64,000 nt of DNA from Paramecium octaurelia (GCA_905182995.1 CAJJDP010000085.1:172044-236043); one strand, 5' to 3'; positions 13,862-26,868 are shown, counted from the first letter of the stretch. Notes: a model not told the origin generated them from the letters alone. Numbers and translations are program-made.

Positions 13862-16800
13862 ATGATTTCTACACTGTTACTTGTTTTTATAGACTAATTA
13901 AAAATCAGATGCGAATTGATATAGCTTTACGAGAATTTCAACTCACTTAAAATTGAGAAGACTATTGGCTGGAGTTGTCTAAATAACTAATATCCAATCG
14001 TATATAATTGTAAATATGGAATGGATTTAATAAAAGTAGATATGAGTTGTAATGAAATTTAACATAAAATTACGGAGATATTACCTCATTTTTAAGTGTA
14101 GATATACGTAGATATATATTTTTATGGAGATTTGAATGCAGAGGACAAAATTGTTATTCTAATAGATGAATAATAATGGCAAAACACATATCTTCCTACT
14201 TTAACACAACCTTTAGGAAAATCTCATTAATGCATAAGTTATGATTAGAATCGAAACTATTAAATTCGTAAGACTCTTGTTATAGATTTGAGTCACAACA
14301 TCGAGAATCTAAACCTAGTTTTAAGAAGCACGTTATCTTAAAACTTTGAAACAAAATCTTATCTTTTTCGAAACTTATAAATCTTTTATAATCCATGTTC
14401 CAAGACATGTAAAACTTGCAATGGTGGTCAAACAAATTAATGCACATCATGCTATCAAAATATTCCTTTAACTTCTGGAACTTGTTCTTCTTGCAAATGG
14501 AATATTAATTTAACATTTTTATTAATTCCAAAAGGATGTGTTGTTTAATGTCCTGATGAGTATAGCTATGACAAAGACAAGGTTTGTTAAAAAAATTCAA
14601 GTAAATATATCTTTATCTTTAAGAACTAATAACTTATACAGCATCATAACTAATTAAGAATAAAGAATCATATCAGATTTCAGGAAATTTAGAATCATCA
14701 GTCATCTTATTAAGATTAACACTTAAAGTTGAATTATCTGGTAAAAATTAAGTGGTTTTACAGATTAATGGAAAAAAAATTGCTACAATTAGTCAATTTA
14801 ACATTTAAGCAAAATTAAAATACTAATATTTATAAACAATGAAATAATAAATTATTGAATTTGATGCTCCAATTAATTCAGGATAATTTATAATTAAAAT
14901 TGATGGTTCTAAAAAAATATTTGCATTTAATGTTTTACCAAAGGTTAAGGTATAATATTTTGTTTGTGCTTTGAATTGTTAATTGTGTAAAGATAATGAA
15001 AATTGTGAAATTTGTCTTCAAAACTATTTCTTGTATTTTGGAGAATGTTTGACTACTTGCCCTGACCCCACTATCGTATCAAATAAATCTTGCATATATC
15101 CTTTGTAATTAAATTATGATGAAAGTTTAGAAGTAAGGATTTTAGTTAAGGAATTTTATGATTTTTCAACTACTAAAGAGAGAGTAAATGAACTATTTAC
15201 ATTACAAGAAACAAATAATAGCATTTATAATTTTTAAAAAGGAGAACAGATTTACTTTTCATATTTAGACAAAAAAAGAATATTTGGAGGGCCATTTGTT
15301 TGGGTTAATGCTAAATTTAAATTTGATTTAAAACTTGAGAATATCAGAGAAAATATTGTTATTTACTTTGATGTAATTTTAGGAGATGAAAAAATGAATA
15401 GAACTGTCTTTCATTATAAAATCAACTCACAAGATGAGAAAACTCTTATACTTAATAATAAAAAAGATCTAAAACTAGATTAAAATTGGTCTGATGACTA
15501 TTGTGTAGATGTTATATCAGTTAGAGAAACAATTGAGTACTAGGATAATAATAATCAATTAATCATACTTTTTTATTGTGATAATTCTTTTAATAATGCT
15601 AATACTACATTTTGTGGGATTTAAAACCTTATTGTGGCAATTTAGCCTCCAAAATCAGGTGAGAGCGGTTTATCTGAAGAAGAAGAATAGATTGATGATC
15701 AAGATTTGGAGAGCACATTCGAAATATCAATATGTGGTGATGAAAAAGTCTCTGAAGATGAGGAATGCGATGATGGTAATCTCGTTCCTTTTGATGGATG
15801 TTTTAATTGTTAATATTAATGCTAATACTTATGCTAATTCTGCATTAAGGGGGAATGTTTGTTTATGTTTGAAGAGCAATCATTTAAATAGACTGAATCC
15901 AATATTTCTTAGGGATTAGATGAAAAATTATTATAAGTTTGTCATATTTATTGTGAAATTTGCATTTAAGGCATTTGTTTATAATGCTAAACTGGTTATT
16001 ATATGAATATCATAAGTAATATATGTGAATCAAAATGTGGTGATATAATAATTTCAGGGCAAGAGTAATGTGATGATGGTAATTTAGACAATTACGATGG
16101 TTGTTCAGATTGTTAGTTTAATGAATATGAAAATTGTCCTAAGTTATAAACATGTGCTGTTTGTCATTATGATAAATGTCTAAAATGTATAGATGGGTAT
16201 ACTTTAGAAAATAATAAATGTATATCAATTTGTGGAGATGCTTTAATTAATAAATTAGAGGAGCAATGCGACAACCCAAATGAGAAAGGTTGTGTTAATT
16301 GCTAAATAGAAACAGGGTATGTTTGCTCAGGTATAAGTTATTCTGTTTGCAAAACATGTGGAGATTATTGTACGGTTTGCTAGACTATTAATTAATTCAA
16401 TCTCATTTGCAAAGATTGCCTTATAGGTTACTATCCTGTCTTAGATAGATGTTTAGAATGTGATAAAAATTGTATAAGCTGTAAAGGCTAGTCAAATTTA
16501 TGCACATCATGTTATAGATCAGATTGTGAGTTATGTGAATCTGTTCCAGGTTTTTACACTGATTTTGAAAGGAAGAGATGTTTTGCGTAATGTGGGGATG
16601 GAATTTTGGTGATTGATGAGGAAGAATGCGATGATGGAAATATTGAAGATGCTGATGGATGTGATTCTTAATGCAAAATTGAATTTGCCTAAAAATAGCT
16701 CAATGATTTATTAGTTTGGCATTTTAATGGAAATTCTTCTTATGAATTTTCTCTTATGAATTCAGAATATAAACTTGAGTTAAACTGTTAAGATCCATTA

Positions 16801-18535
16801 ATTGCAATTGATGGTATGGATAAAAATGATTTCTTCTTTAATATTTCAGTAATCAATAACATATGCAGAGTGGAATTTGTATTTTTTAAATCAGTTTTCA
16901 AATCTAATACTATACATGTAGAGTTAAGCCTTTCATTTCAGGAAAATAGATTACTATATTAAAATAATGTTAGAGTTATATAATTTGACATTTAACCAAA
17001 TGAGTAAATAATATTATCAGCAGATGAAAAAATGTAAGCAAACTAAATTGCAAATGTACAACAATCTTTTGGTTTCTTATTTGTATTAATAATTCCTGTA
17101 TCCATAGTAACTAATCTTTATGAGTATTTGTGGGGTGTTCTGGAAATTTTAAGCTGGGTCAACAACTTCTATTTTTTAAATGTTCACTATCCATTTAATG
17201 TGGAAATATTCCTTTTAAATTAAGATTGGTCAGCCTTTGTGGCTCTTCCAACGTACTAAGGGTTAAATTAACCTGATTGTTCTTATTACTTTGCTGCACC
17301 TTTGAAATTTCAAAATAAAGGAATTGATCCATTGTTTTTCAATAATATCTAGATTCCATTTATTTTCATTATCACCATTTTTTTAATTTATGAATTAAAT
17401 TTCATACTACTATCTCTATTAAACGCTCTAATTTCTGTAGAAAATAACAAAATATAAATAAATCATAAACACTTTAGTATTTTTTGTTTGTAAGCTAAAA
17501 GAAAGACTTAGTAAACTTAAGTTTAATAACTGTAATAAGATAGAAGAAGAACTCATAGTATTTTAGTTTAATAACAATAGGCTGATAATAAAAAGAATGA
17601 ATCAACTTAAACTTAATAACAATAAGATGAAAACAAAATTCAAAATAATAGAATTGTAAAATGGATGGTAGGGTATCTTACTATAATAGATAAAAAATTA
17701 AAAAAAAAGTTAAAACAAACTCTTTCGTTATGTTTGTTAGATATTACATTAGCGATTATGCTTTAAATTACATTTTCAAATAATAATTCAAACTTAATTG
17801 TTGTTTTGAATTAGTTTTTTGCTTTAATATCAATCAACATACTTTTATTTTAACTTTATAAATCCTATTAAACTTTAAATATACATTTATTATTAGCTGA
17901 AAATAAAGAATTTAAAGAATAATTTGAAATTTATGGTTATGATTATATTATATTATGAAAATGTCAATACAAAAGAATCATTTGGTTATTATTTTAAATT
18001 TTTTGGATTAATAAGAAAAATTTTCTACATATTTTTTATGGTTCATTATTATTATTATCCTATTTTTTAAACATTATTTTGTTTTTTTTCAACTTCGATT
18101 GGGGTGGTATTTATTTTGTATCAAAACCCTTACGACACAAAAAGGGAATTTTATACTTAACTTATTTCAGAATTCAGTTTAAGTATAATATTGTTGATAG
18201 CAGTTTTATTTTCACTAAATGATACTCAATAGATTAAGTTTATAGAACAAAATAAAGTAATTTTTGGCTGGATTGTTATATCATTTGTTATTTTAGCAAT
18301 TCTTGTTTAAATATGTGGATTAATATTTGGATTAATGATTCATATTTGTTAAATATTTCTTAAAATAAAGAACCATTTCATAAAAATTTATATAGATAAT
18401 CATTAAATAAAAAAATAATTAGATAACTTAAACTATGACATATCATAACATTAAGAATAAATATAATTTGACTAAATGAAGGAAAAGGAACAAACCTAAA
18501 AGCAAACAAAATTAGAAAAAATATCTGAATTATGA
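13862..18535 (+). CDS. Large Cys-rich membrane protein with CGD...ECDDGN repeats
   Basis: The ATG at 13862 begins a signal peptide (MISTLLLVFI). The N-terminal region holds TLVIDLSHNIENLNLVL, typical of ciliate surface proteins. A Cys-rich stretch starts at PCSKTCKTCNGG (about 14396). Four repeats of the form CGD...EECDDGN...DGC lie near 15735, 16032, 16233 and 16592, matching the myxobacterial disulfide repeat (DUF4215) pattern. A multi-pass membrane C-terminus follows (about 17060-18350), ending in a Gln/Lys-rich tail. One 23-nt intron fits at 14601-14623. The frame slips by one base near 17955, in an AT repeat: 'YGYDYI' in one frame continues as 'YENVNTKESFGYYF' in the next, so either a 1-nt indel or an unusual intron is present. 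About 1,550 residues. Ligand and role are unknown. Confidence 0.8.
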
Positions 18536-18639
18536 ATATATTAATTATTGAATATTAGTTTATAAAAATGATGAAATCTAATGAAAATTTATGGGAAGTT
18601 CTTAATTGATTTCATTATTTTCAATTTAGTAAATGAGGT

Positions 18640-19440
18640 ATGAATCTTGATATGCTTTTAATAATAAATAAATCCTATTTTTTATTTATATTTATGAAGG
18701 AAATGTAGCTGATTGTTCAATTTTTAAATGTAAAGGCTGAAAGTTTAGGTAAAGACATAAATTTGATATTTCAGGATATGTAAGAAAAAATTGAAGTTTC
18801 TTACAATTTTACAGCTATTATCCAAAATATTAACTCAAGATTAAATTATAATATAAATGCACCTTTGGAAATATCCAAATAACATCCTTAGTTCTAGATA
18901 TCGGAAAAATGTTGTGATAAACAATTAAATTCTAATCGTAGGTTTGTAATTCTTTGTGTAAAATTACTTAACCAGTTATTCCTTTTTCTTTTTTTAGTCT
19001 ATTAAAATTATTCTTTTTTTATTCTTTGTATCAATAATAAAAGATTTTAAGAATTTATTTTTAATTATAATTGCTAAACATAGAATATTAGCCTTTCTCT
19101 CAATGCCCTTTAAAAGGCTTCCAAAAATATTTTTAATAACCCTGTTGATAATTCTCAAAGAAACCATAAAAAATTTGCAGAAAATAAATTTTATTTCAAC
19201 TATCTATTTATGTTTACTGACCAAAGCAGTATCACTGAGGACATGTATTAGGGGGAACTTAGTGTAGTTCATATCTTCTTAGAGCTACCCAAAATCACAT
19301 TTCTTCCAGCTCCCAGAAAGAGGTAGAAAATCTTTGACCCATTTTATTAAGAAAATTCAACCTCAAATTTTCAAGCATATACCTAGAGCTTAAGACTTCA
19401 AAGCACAATCAAAAAGATTCATAGTCATTTAGATTCATGA
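18640..19440 (+). CDS. Hypothetical protein with one hydrophobic segment
   Basis: Open in the ciliate code from the ATG at 18640 (an inner ATG at 18694 is equally possible) to TGA at 19438-19440. The N-terminal half is mixed, the middle has a hydrophobic run (LFLFLFLVYQ) that could be one membrane segment or hide an intron, and the C-terminal third is well coding-like (KITFLPAPRKRQKIFDPFYQ). After the TGA the same frame continues for 32 coding-looking codons (PRFSECQLLRPTRAASSSQK) to a second TGA at 19537. An upstream ATG at 18568 may belong to a first exon that I could not connect. No family is recognised. Confidence 0.5.
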
Positions 19441-19539
19441 CCAAGATTCAGCGAATGTCAATTACTGCGACCTACTAGAGCTGCTTCCTCATCTCAAAAG
19501 AAACACGAAACATTTAAAGGAGACAACTCAGATTTGTGA

Positions 19540-19938
19540 AATTATCTTGACTGTATTACTTATTAATTAGAACTATTATTATTTTAAGAATCATTCATTA
19601 TAATATTCATGTTTTGAATATTTAAAATGAATAATTGTTCATCTATAACACTAAATTAAACAATCTAATTGATGAATTTGAATTCATCTAAGTTCAGGTT
19701 AACAAGAAGTATTCATAGAATTGATTAATGAAGGAAGATTTAAGGTTGAAAAGGCCATACCCTAAAATGCTAATTCTGAGCATTTTTCATTTATAGACTG
19801 TGGTAATTAAATGAGTCAATTAAAATTGCCAATGAGTCAATTAAAATTGACAATGGCTGAAGTATAAGCATATTGAATCAGAAATTATAATTTATTATTG
19901 AAATTAAAATTAGTGTATTTTTAACCTAATCATTAATG
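19540..19938. other. Intergenic 3'-3' spacer
   Basis: Lies between the 3' ends of a plus-strand and a minus-strand gene. It contains a 21-nt direct repeat (19810-19851). Small open frames occur but none is long enough to call. Confidence 0.5.
19810..19851. repeat. Two tandem 21-nt units
   Basis: Units 19810-19830 and 19831-19851 differ by one base and share the core aatgagtcaattaaaattg. The period of 21 keeps frame and would encode MSQLKLP/MSQLKLT, but the surrounding frame is too short for a gene call. Confidence 0.9.
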
Positions 19939-21552
19939 TCATTTATATCTTCTTCCTTTTCTTTTCAGTTAGTTGATTTATTCTTTTCTCAATTGATATC
20001 TTCTTACAATATATATAATTGAAACCACCAAAAGTGTGACAATAACACTTGCTCCTATGCATAAATAAATAAATATTTTTTCTTAAAATTCATTCATTAA
20101 AGCTCCCCTAACATCAAATATATATTCCAGATTTGATGAACAATAATTCAATAAGTTCTGCTAGTTCTTATTTGGGCATTAAGTACTAATTATTTATATC
20201 TTAAGATTAAAATAATCTGATACTTGAACTCTACTCATCTATGAAGTTTGGGCGTAACAAACTATGGAGCTTGGTAACTCTATGGTATAATATAAAGCCA
20301 CTCCGTATTTAAAGATTCCTACTAAATAATTTGTGTCTATGCTTTCAATTCCCAAAAAATCCATTTAATAAAAATCATTGCTATAATAAAAATATTTTAT
20401 ACCCTTCCAACATCTTTTTATTTGCTTAAGAATCTATCATATATTTTCGATGAATATTATTAATTGGATTACTTATGAGTATTGCATAATCTTTCAATTA
20501 TTTAACACTTTTGATTACTTTTTTGACAGTTTATTTTGTTTGCAATAGAATCCAGCTATTACCATTAATTATTCCTTCAAAGATTATAGATCTTTGTTGG
20601 TTGTGCTCTACTAAAATAATGGATTCCTTTTCTATTGAAATTATTGAACAACCTGGTTAATTAATATAGAAATCCATATCTATCTCAATATCATTTAAAC
20701 GCAATCTCTTGACTCCATTTTCATGATCAAGGATATACAGATAATCTTCGTAGATGTTAATATCAATCAAATTCATCTTCTTTTCTACTGCATAAATATC
20801 CTTGTTTTTTAAATAAAAATCATACTTTTGCGAATAACTATTTGGTTAATATTAGATTGTGTTAGACTATTTAATATATAGTCAAGTATTATTATCCATT
20901 AATAAAATAAATATAATTATTTCGAACAAGAACTTTAAATTGATCGTTTTGTTAGACCCAATTTAAAATTTCAAATTAATATAAAGTGTTATTTTAAATA
21001 ATGAACTTACTAAATTATTCGTTATTGATATAGTAATAAGCATCTTAATCGTTTAACAATTATTAATGTTATTTAGTATTACTATAAATTGATAAATTAA
21101 ATTTTGAATAATTGAATAGCTTGGAATTTTAATCAAAACTCAAATAATGAATTACTTAATTCCTTTCTAATAACAATAAATTCAAATCACTTTTTGTATA
21201 TGAGATTATTTAATCAGAGAATCCCTATTCTATCTCACTAGTTTCTAAATCATCAATCTCAATTTATTGGAATTCATTAATAAAAGAGTTAAATGAGTTC
21301 TCAATTTTATTCAATATTAGGTATTGATATTCAAAACTGCAAATGTCTTCAAATTACAATGAATCGTATGAAATTGAAAAATTCCTACAAATCCTATATG
21401 ATTTAATACAATATTTATCCAAACTCCTCGAAGCTTCTAGCAAAATTTGTTTATTGGGCTATTAGATTAATGAATTCTGGACTTGAAAAAGAATAATTCG
21501 ACCATGTGATATTTTGAGATAGTGCAATTCCAATTAAAGCAATTATTAACAT
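19939..21552 (-). CDS. Type I single-pass membrane protein, possible beta-propeller ectodomain
   Basis: The ATG at 21552 starts a signal peptide (MLIIALIGIALSQNITW). The long ectodomain contains blade-like segments such as DINIYEDYLYILDHENGVKR, which suggests but does not prove a beta-propeller. Near the C-terminus one clear membrane helix (YLCIGASVIVTLLVVSIIYI) is followed by a basic cytoplasmic tail (RRYQLRKE...KRKGRRYK) and TGA at 19939-19941. At least one small intron must lie in the first 200 bases, since the first frame meets TGA near 21340. About 500 residues. It lies directly downstream of the RNase T2 gene on the same strand. The function is not recognised. Confidence 0.7.
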
Positions 21553-21917
21553 ATTATTTATTATTATAAAATGCAAAATTTTAAAAATCTATATGAGTCT
21601 ATCTAATATTTACTTATTTCCTTGAATACTCTTAAGGTTGAATTTTTAATTGAATAAATATGCCTAACACATAGTGAGCACATTTATTTCGGTTAAATTA
21701 TAACTATTGAAACAAATTTTAGTCATCAATATTTAGATTATGCATTATTGAACTGATTATTACTCTTGATAGCTCAAAGGGTATTTGTTTAACTTTCTTT
21801 GTATTTGAATCATTTCTAAAGGGTTATAAATTAAAAAGAATAATATGAGATAATTTAGCGAAGATTATCTTAAAAAAATGACAAATTTGTATTAAATACT
21901 TATTATTTATTTAATGA
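21553..21917. other. Intergenic spacer between two minus-strand genes
   Basis: AT-rich 365-bp gap holding the 3' flank of the RNase T2 gene and the upstream region of the membrane-protein gene. No coding or RNA feature is seen. Confidence 0.5.
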
Positions 21918-22690
21918 TCACAATCTAAATACTGGATAACGAACCTTGTCGTTTTTTCTAGATCCACAAGGGATTCCACCATAAATATCACAAGGACATC
22001 TTTATGGTTAATATTATTCATTGACGCAAAATGAAACACTTATCAATAATAACTTATTATTTGAATCCTTAGAGCATAATAATTAAGCAGTTGAGCCAAT
22101 TTTGTTTTCAATAGCATCTAATATACTGTCTGTATCGTATAATTTATTGTCGTCTGGTTTAATGCCAGCAGCAGATAAAATATCATAGATATTATATGAT
22201 TTCCACAATTAAAGCGTTGTCTAAAAGTACTCTTCTTAGACATTCATTCCAGGAACTTAAGGAACTAAATCATCCTTTTCATCCCAGCAAGTACCATGCT
22301 TATTCCATTCATGTCTATCGATAAATCAAATAAAATACGCTCTAAATGATCCTGATGGATTAAAAAAACCGACCCATGCTTAATCCAAATTAGTCACGGT
22401 TGTTTTCGAAAGGTTAGATTCTTTGAATTTATTATTGGTACAGGCTTCGAGTTCTTCGCAATCCCCACTATCATTTGTAGCTCCTGGCCATAATCCGTGA
22501 ATAGCCCATGATTAACCCTTATAATTTCCAACATTGTCCTTATAACATTGTTTAGTTAAACAAATGCTACCAGGCCATTATTGCTTTTCTAATATGCATT
22601 TTAGTTTACCTAAAAGGTATAGAACATATTTGGCACTTCATATGTAAAACTAATTGTAATCAAAAGAAGAATTATCAAATTTTTGGACAT
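21918..22690 (-). CDS. Secreted ribonuclease T2
   Basis: RNase T2 enzymes cleave single-stranded RNA through a 2',3'-cyclic phosphate and act in the lysosome or outside the cell. The ATG at 22690 opens a signal peptide (MSKNLIILLLITISFTY). Both catalytic segments are present: CAS I as SWAIHGLWPG and CAS II as HEWNKHGTC, giving the two histidines plus Glu and Lys. WPGSIC and further cysteines fit the usual disulfides. Two introns are needed and fit well: 26 nt (22584-22609) gives YTFQQQWPGSIC, and 24 nt (22315-22338) gives FRAHEWNKHGTC. TGA at 21918-21920. About 240 residues, normal for the family. In a bacteria-feeding ciliate a digestive role is plausible. Confidence 0.93.
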
Positions 22691-22939
22691 TAAATAAAAT
22701 ATTATCATATTGTAAAACGATAACAAATAATATATACTTATTTATTTTAAAACATTAACTTAATAAAGATATAAAGTTTATATTTCTTAACAAATTCTGA
22801 AAATCCTCAATTAAATAATTGATTCATTCATTTTACTATCTGGTGCAAAATAAGAATTATATTGAAATATTTATATAAGTAAGTGTAACTCTAATAATTA
22901 ATGGATCAATAATGACTTCACTAATCCTATGCTAATTTA

Positions 22940-24239
22940 ATGATAAAACATCAATCATATGCATATTTAGAATCTAATTCTCAGACTATTGAATGCTACT
23001 GTTAATATGATTCATGTTGGAATAAATGAAGTTTGGTTATGCATTTTCCAATATCATTCATATGATTACTAATAACTTAATTAAAAAAGCAATTTAAATC
23101 TCAAATTCTTATTTTTAATTAGCCATTTGTTCACCCTAATTATTGCTTATATTAGTGTTATCCAATAAAAAATGAATGATTTTAGATGATAGAGTAGGAT
23201 TATTAGATTAAGGAATCTTTAGTTCTTTTCGCTCTAGTTGTCATAAAATTAATGAAACTATAATGGGAAGCAATCTCATAAAAATGGGTAATTAAACCCT
23301 TGAACTAATTTTAGATGAAAGTTCTAATCTTCAATGTAATTCATAATATTTTCAACTTAGTATATGCTTATTATTCTCAAAAGATATATCTTTAAAAAAG
23401 AAGTAATATATTAAAATAAATATACTAATTAATTTTTAATATCTTAATTCAGAGCAATGATAATTATTTTCAATGACACTTATTCAATTATTATGATAGT
23501 ATCTAAACACTTATTGAATTCTATGCTAATAATATTTTTAATATATGATTTGAAAAATTCATTTGGCAATTTTAAAAAAGGCATTTTTCAATTTGAGAGA
23601 GATAATAATACAATTGTTAAACAAAAACATTGTTTACTATTCAATATTGCTAATAAAGCTCTGTATTGTAATTAAAATAAAAGATATTTTCTTAAACTTA
23701 ATTATAAATACACCTTAAAATATGCCAGGATAAATAATAAAAATATGAATTTTAAAAAAAATCCTTAGACTCAGGATTAAATTAAGAATGGAAGACTACA
23801 TTCTCGTTCTATTGAGCACAAATCAATCTCGTTATCTTTTAGTAATGCTGAATTTTTTAACAGACAATAATTATATGATGAGTTATATAACTCCAATCGA
23901 TTTTAAATATAAAGTTCAAATTGTTTAAGAACAGAATAAAGAAGCAAGCAGAGCAAATTTAAGGAGGTTGTTGAATCTGCTTAAACAAAATTTATTGCAT
24001 CTCCTATTAATCATAGAAAGAATATTACAAACTTGTAATAAAGAGCAATTTCAGAAATAGTTGAATAATTGAGAAAGCAGAAGAGAGAAAATAATGCCAA
24101 GCTAAAAAATACTGATAATAATTCCAAGAAATAAAACTAATTAAATCTAAATTTCATTTTAGTAATAGCAATATCATTAATCTGTTATTTAGTCGTACTT
24201 TATGAAATGATTAAACCACTAAGTCCCAATTCTAAATGA
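22940..24239 (+). CDS. Hypothetical protein with C-terminal membrane anchor
   Basis: Several coding blocks on the plus strand belong together: a Cys-containing block (IECYCQYDSCWNK, about 22965-23025), then FNQPFVHPNYCLYQ, then DRVGLLDQGIFSSFRSSC, and a long block from about 23456 to the TGA at 24237-24239. The end is a polar Gln/Lys-rich stretch followed by one hydrophobic helix (LNFILVIAISLICYLVVLYE), as in tail-anchored proteins. Joining the blocks needs a 29-nt intron near 23155 and a longer (about 50 nt) one ending near 23454; the first joint is unresolved, so the start is uncertain. A similar tail arrangement occurs in the gene at 51995-52453. No family is recognised. Confidence 0.55.
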
Positions 24240-24621
24240 ACATATATATTTTATCAAGTATAATACTGGAAATTTTTGTTTAAATTTAATAAAATATATT
24301 GATGAAATATATAAAAATGCAAGTTGGGTAATTTTAAAAGTGTTGTTTTTCTATACCTATATCGATTAAAAAATTAGAAATTTAAGCATAAATTATTATT
24401 ATCCCTATTAAATCTTGAAGATACTATTGAATTCTGATTGGACGAAAATATGAGATATAGAAAGTTACTCTTGAGGTTAAATACAAAGCTTAAAGCTATG
24501 AAAATTATCTATCTTAAATGAATAATATGTATTTTTTTTCATTAAACTTCAAATAAAAAATAACCATAATTTAAAATCTAATAAACTTTGGTGGAACACA
24601 AGTTCAATTTTTAATATTATT
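24240..24621. other. Intergenic spacer upstream of malic enzyme
   Basis: AT-rich 382 bp with only very short open frames on either strand. Presumably it carries the promoter of the malic enzyme gene. Confidence 0.5.
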
Positions 24622-26834
24622 ATGTATCAGCAATAAAGCTTAAGAAATCTATTTCTACGAACAAATGGATTAATAAGAATTCGCCCAAAAGTGAGAGTAA
24701 CAGATAATTACACGCTATCTCTTGTGTATACTCCAGGGGTTGGCCATATTTGCAAAGTAATTTAAGGTGATCCAGATCAATTATATGATCTGACAATCAC
24801 CAATAATTCTATTGCCTTATTAGCAGATGGATCAAGTAAATATGTAATCTACGTAGAATTTAACCTTGCAAAGCCTTAGAAAATGATTCCAAATTTAGAA
24901 GCTATCAGTGCACTCTACAAAGCTTTTTATGATGTTGATGCCTACCCAATTGTCCTAAATAGAAACATAATGCACAATGTTTCTGATTACCTGCTTGTGA
25001 TTGATAATTTATCTCCAACATACAAAGTAAAGATTGCATAAATGAAATTAGACAATTGTTTTGATAGATATTGAGAATAATCTGGCATGCTAAATATTAT
25101 AAGCAGTTGAGAAAACAAAATTAGATTGTAGTGTTATAATCACGAATTCGGAAAATCTTAGAGAATAATTGTATGATGCTGCATTGATAAAGGCTACCTT
25201 AGATTGTAGATCTATATTAAAACCTTCTTAATTAGAAGTGGTGAGAAAAGCAATAACTTCAATTGATTTTAAAGGATTACCAAACAATTTAACTAATATT
25301 TTAATTTCTGCTTATGCTTAAGGTTTAAGAGAAATTCACAAAAACAAATGGTATCATCACACAATAAGAAATGTTGAACCTGATCATTTTGTAAAAAAAC
25401 TAAACGATCTGTACATTTATGGAGATATAGCATAGTATAATAAATGGTCGGATGGGCATTTGCTTTAAAAAAATGATTTTTACCAAAATGCTTTGGAATT
25501 GCATAGAAGATATAATGGGATGATTACAATAGAGTTAAAGTTCAGTCCTAGATCATTAGAAGACTTATTCAAAATTTATGAGTCATCTTATAAAAAGGAT
25601 GAACTAGGTTAATTAAGATAGATGCTTATTGATGATCCAAATAAATTAAGAGAGATAACATTTTAAAAAAACTATGCAGCAATTATTACAAATGGAACAG
25701 CTATTTTAGGATTAGGAAATATAGGGCCAGCTGCAGGATCGCCAGTTATGGAAGGAAAATCTGTTTTATTTAATGCTTTGGGAGGAATTGATTTAATGCC
25801 AATATGTTTAAAGGAGAAGGACCCTCAAAAATTAGTTAAGATTATAAGATGGTAATAGTTGTATTGAAAGTTTAGCATTGCTCCAATTTTTTCAGCAATC
25901 AACCTAGAAGATCTTAGAGCTCCTGATTGTTTCCCTATTGAAGAAGAAGCTGTGCATAATCTTCATATCCCATTAATGCATGATGATCAACATGGCACTG
26001 CTGTTGTCAGCTTAGCAGCTGTTATTAATTATATAAAATTGACAAAGAAGAACATCAAAGACCTGAAGTTGGTAATTAATGGTGCAGGGTATCAAATATT
26101 ACTAAATAATTAAATAGTGCAGCTGGAGTTGCTATTTGCAAATTGCTACATGGACATGGCATTTAAGATATCATTATTTGTGACACTACTGGCATTATAT
26201 ATGAAGGAAGGCCTTAAAACATGAATGAATTCAAAAATGAATTAGCCTCTTTCACAAATTAAAATAAAATTAAAGGAGTTTTGAAGGATGCAGTAAAGGG
26301 AAGAGATTTATTTGTGGGAGTGTCAACTGCTGTAATTTAATATCTAAATGTTATAGGGATCTTTGACTAAAGAAATGATTAAGAGTATGAATAAGAATCC
26401 ATTTATTCTTGCTTTGGCTAATCCAGTACCTGAAATTATGCCTGACGATGCCATTGAAGCTGGGGCCTTTATCATAGCAACTGGAAGATCTGATTTCAAT
26501 AATCAAGTAAATAATTCCCTTGCATTTCCTGGAATCTTTAGGGGAGCCATCGATACTAGAGCGAGAGAAATCAATTTAGAAATGAAAGTAGTTCTATTGT
26601 GTAAATTATTAGATTGCTGCTGCCTATGCCATTGCTAATAGTATTAAAGATTCAGATCTTTGTCCAACAAGAATATTGCCAGGTGCATTAACTGCAGATA
26701 TTCCAGCCAATGTTGCCAGAGCAGTTGCGATTGCCGCGATGTAGACTGGAGTAGCAAAAATCAATATTGATCCAGATAAGGTCTTCGATTAGGCTAGGAA
26801 ACTAATTATGGAAGGAAATATGCCCTCTTTGTGA
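24622..26834 (+). CDS. Malic enzyme with duplicated N-terminal domain
   Basis: Malic enzyme decarboxylates malate to pyruvate with NAD(P)+. The basic N-terminus ([16 protein letters not shown]) suggests a mitochondrial presequence. Residue 36 begins YTPGVG, the catalytic-Tyr motif, followed by a degenerate domain ([17 protein letters not shown]). A second copy follows: it has lost YTPGVA ([10 protein letters not shown]) but keeps [11 protein letters not shown], the catalytic Lys in VMEGK (residue about 371), [19 protein letters not shown] and HDDQHGTA. The Rossmann motif GAGAAG and [11 protein letters not shown] complete the NAD(P) domain. Five introns fit: 25027-25051, 25851-25874, 26089-26117, 26332-26356, 26588-26612. 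About 694 residues, far longer than the 390-440 of small-subunit malic enzymes. TGA at 26832. Confidence 0.9.
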
Positions 26835-26868
26835 ATATTTATAATAAATATATTTTAATACGCAATAA

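Noticed and set aside
19438-19440. A second selenocysteine TGA
   Set aside because: No Cys/Sec motif or known selenoprotein family around it, and no SECIS-like hairpin was found in the following 300 bases by eye.
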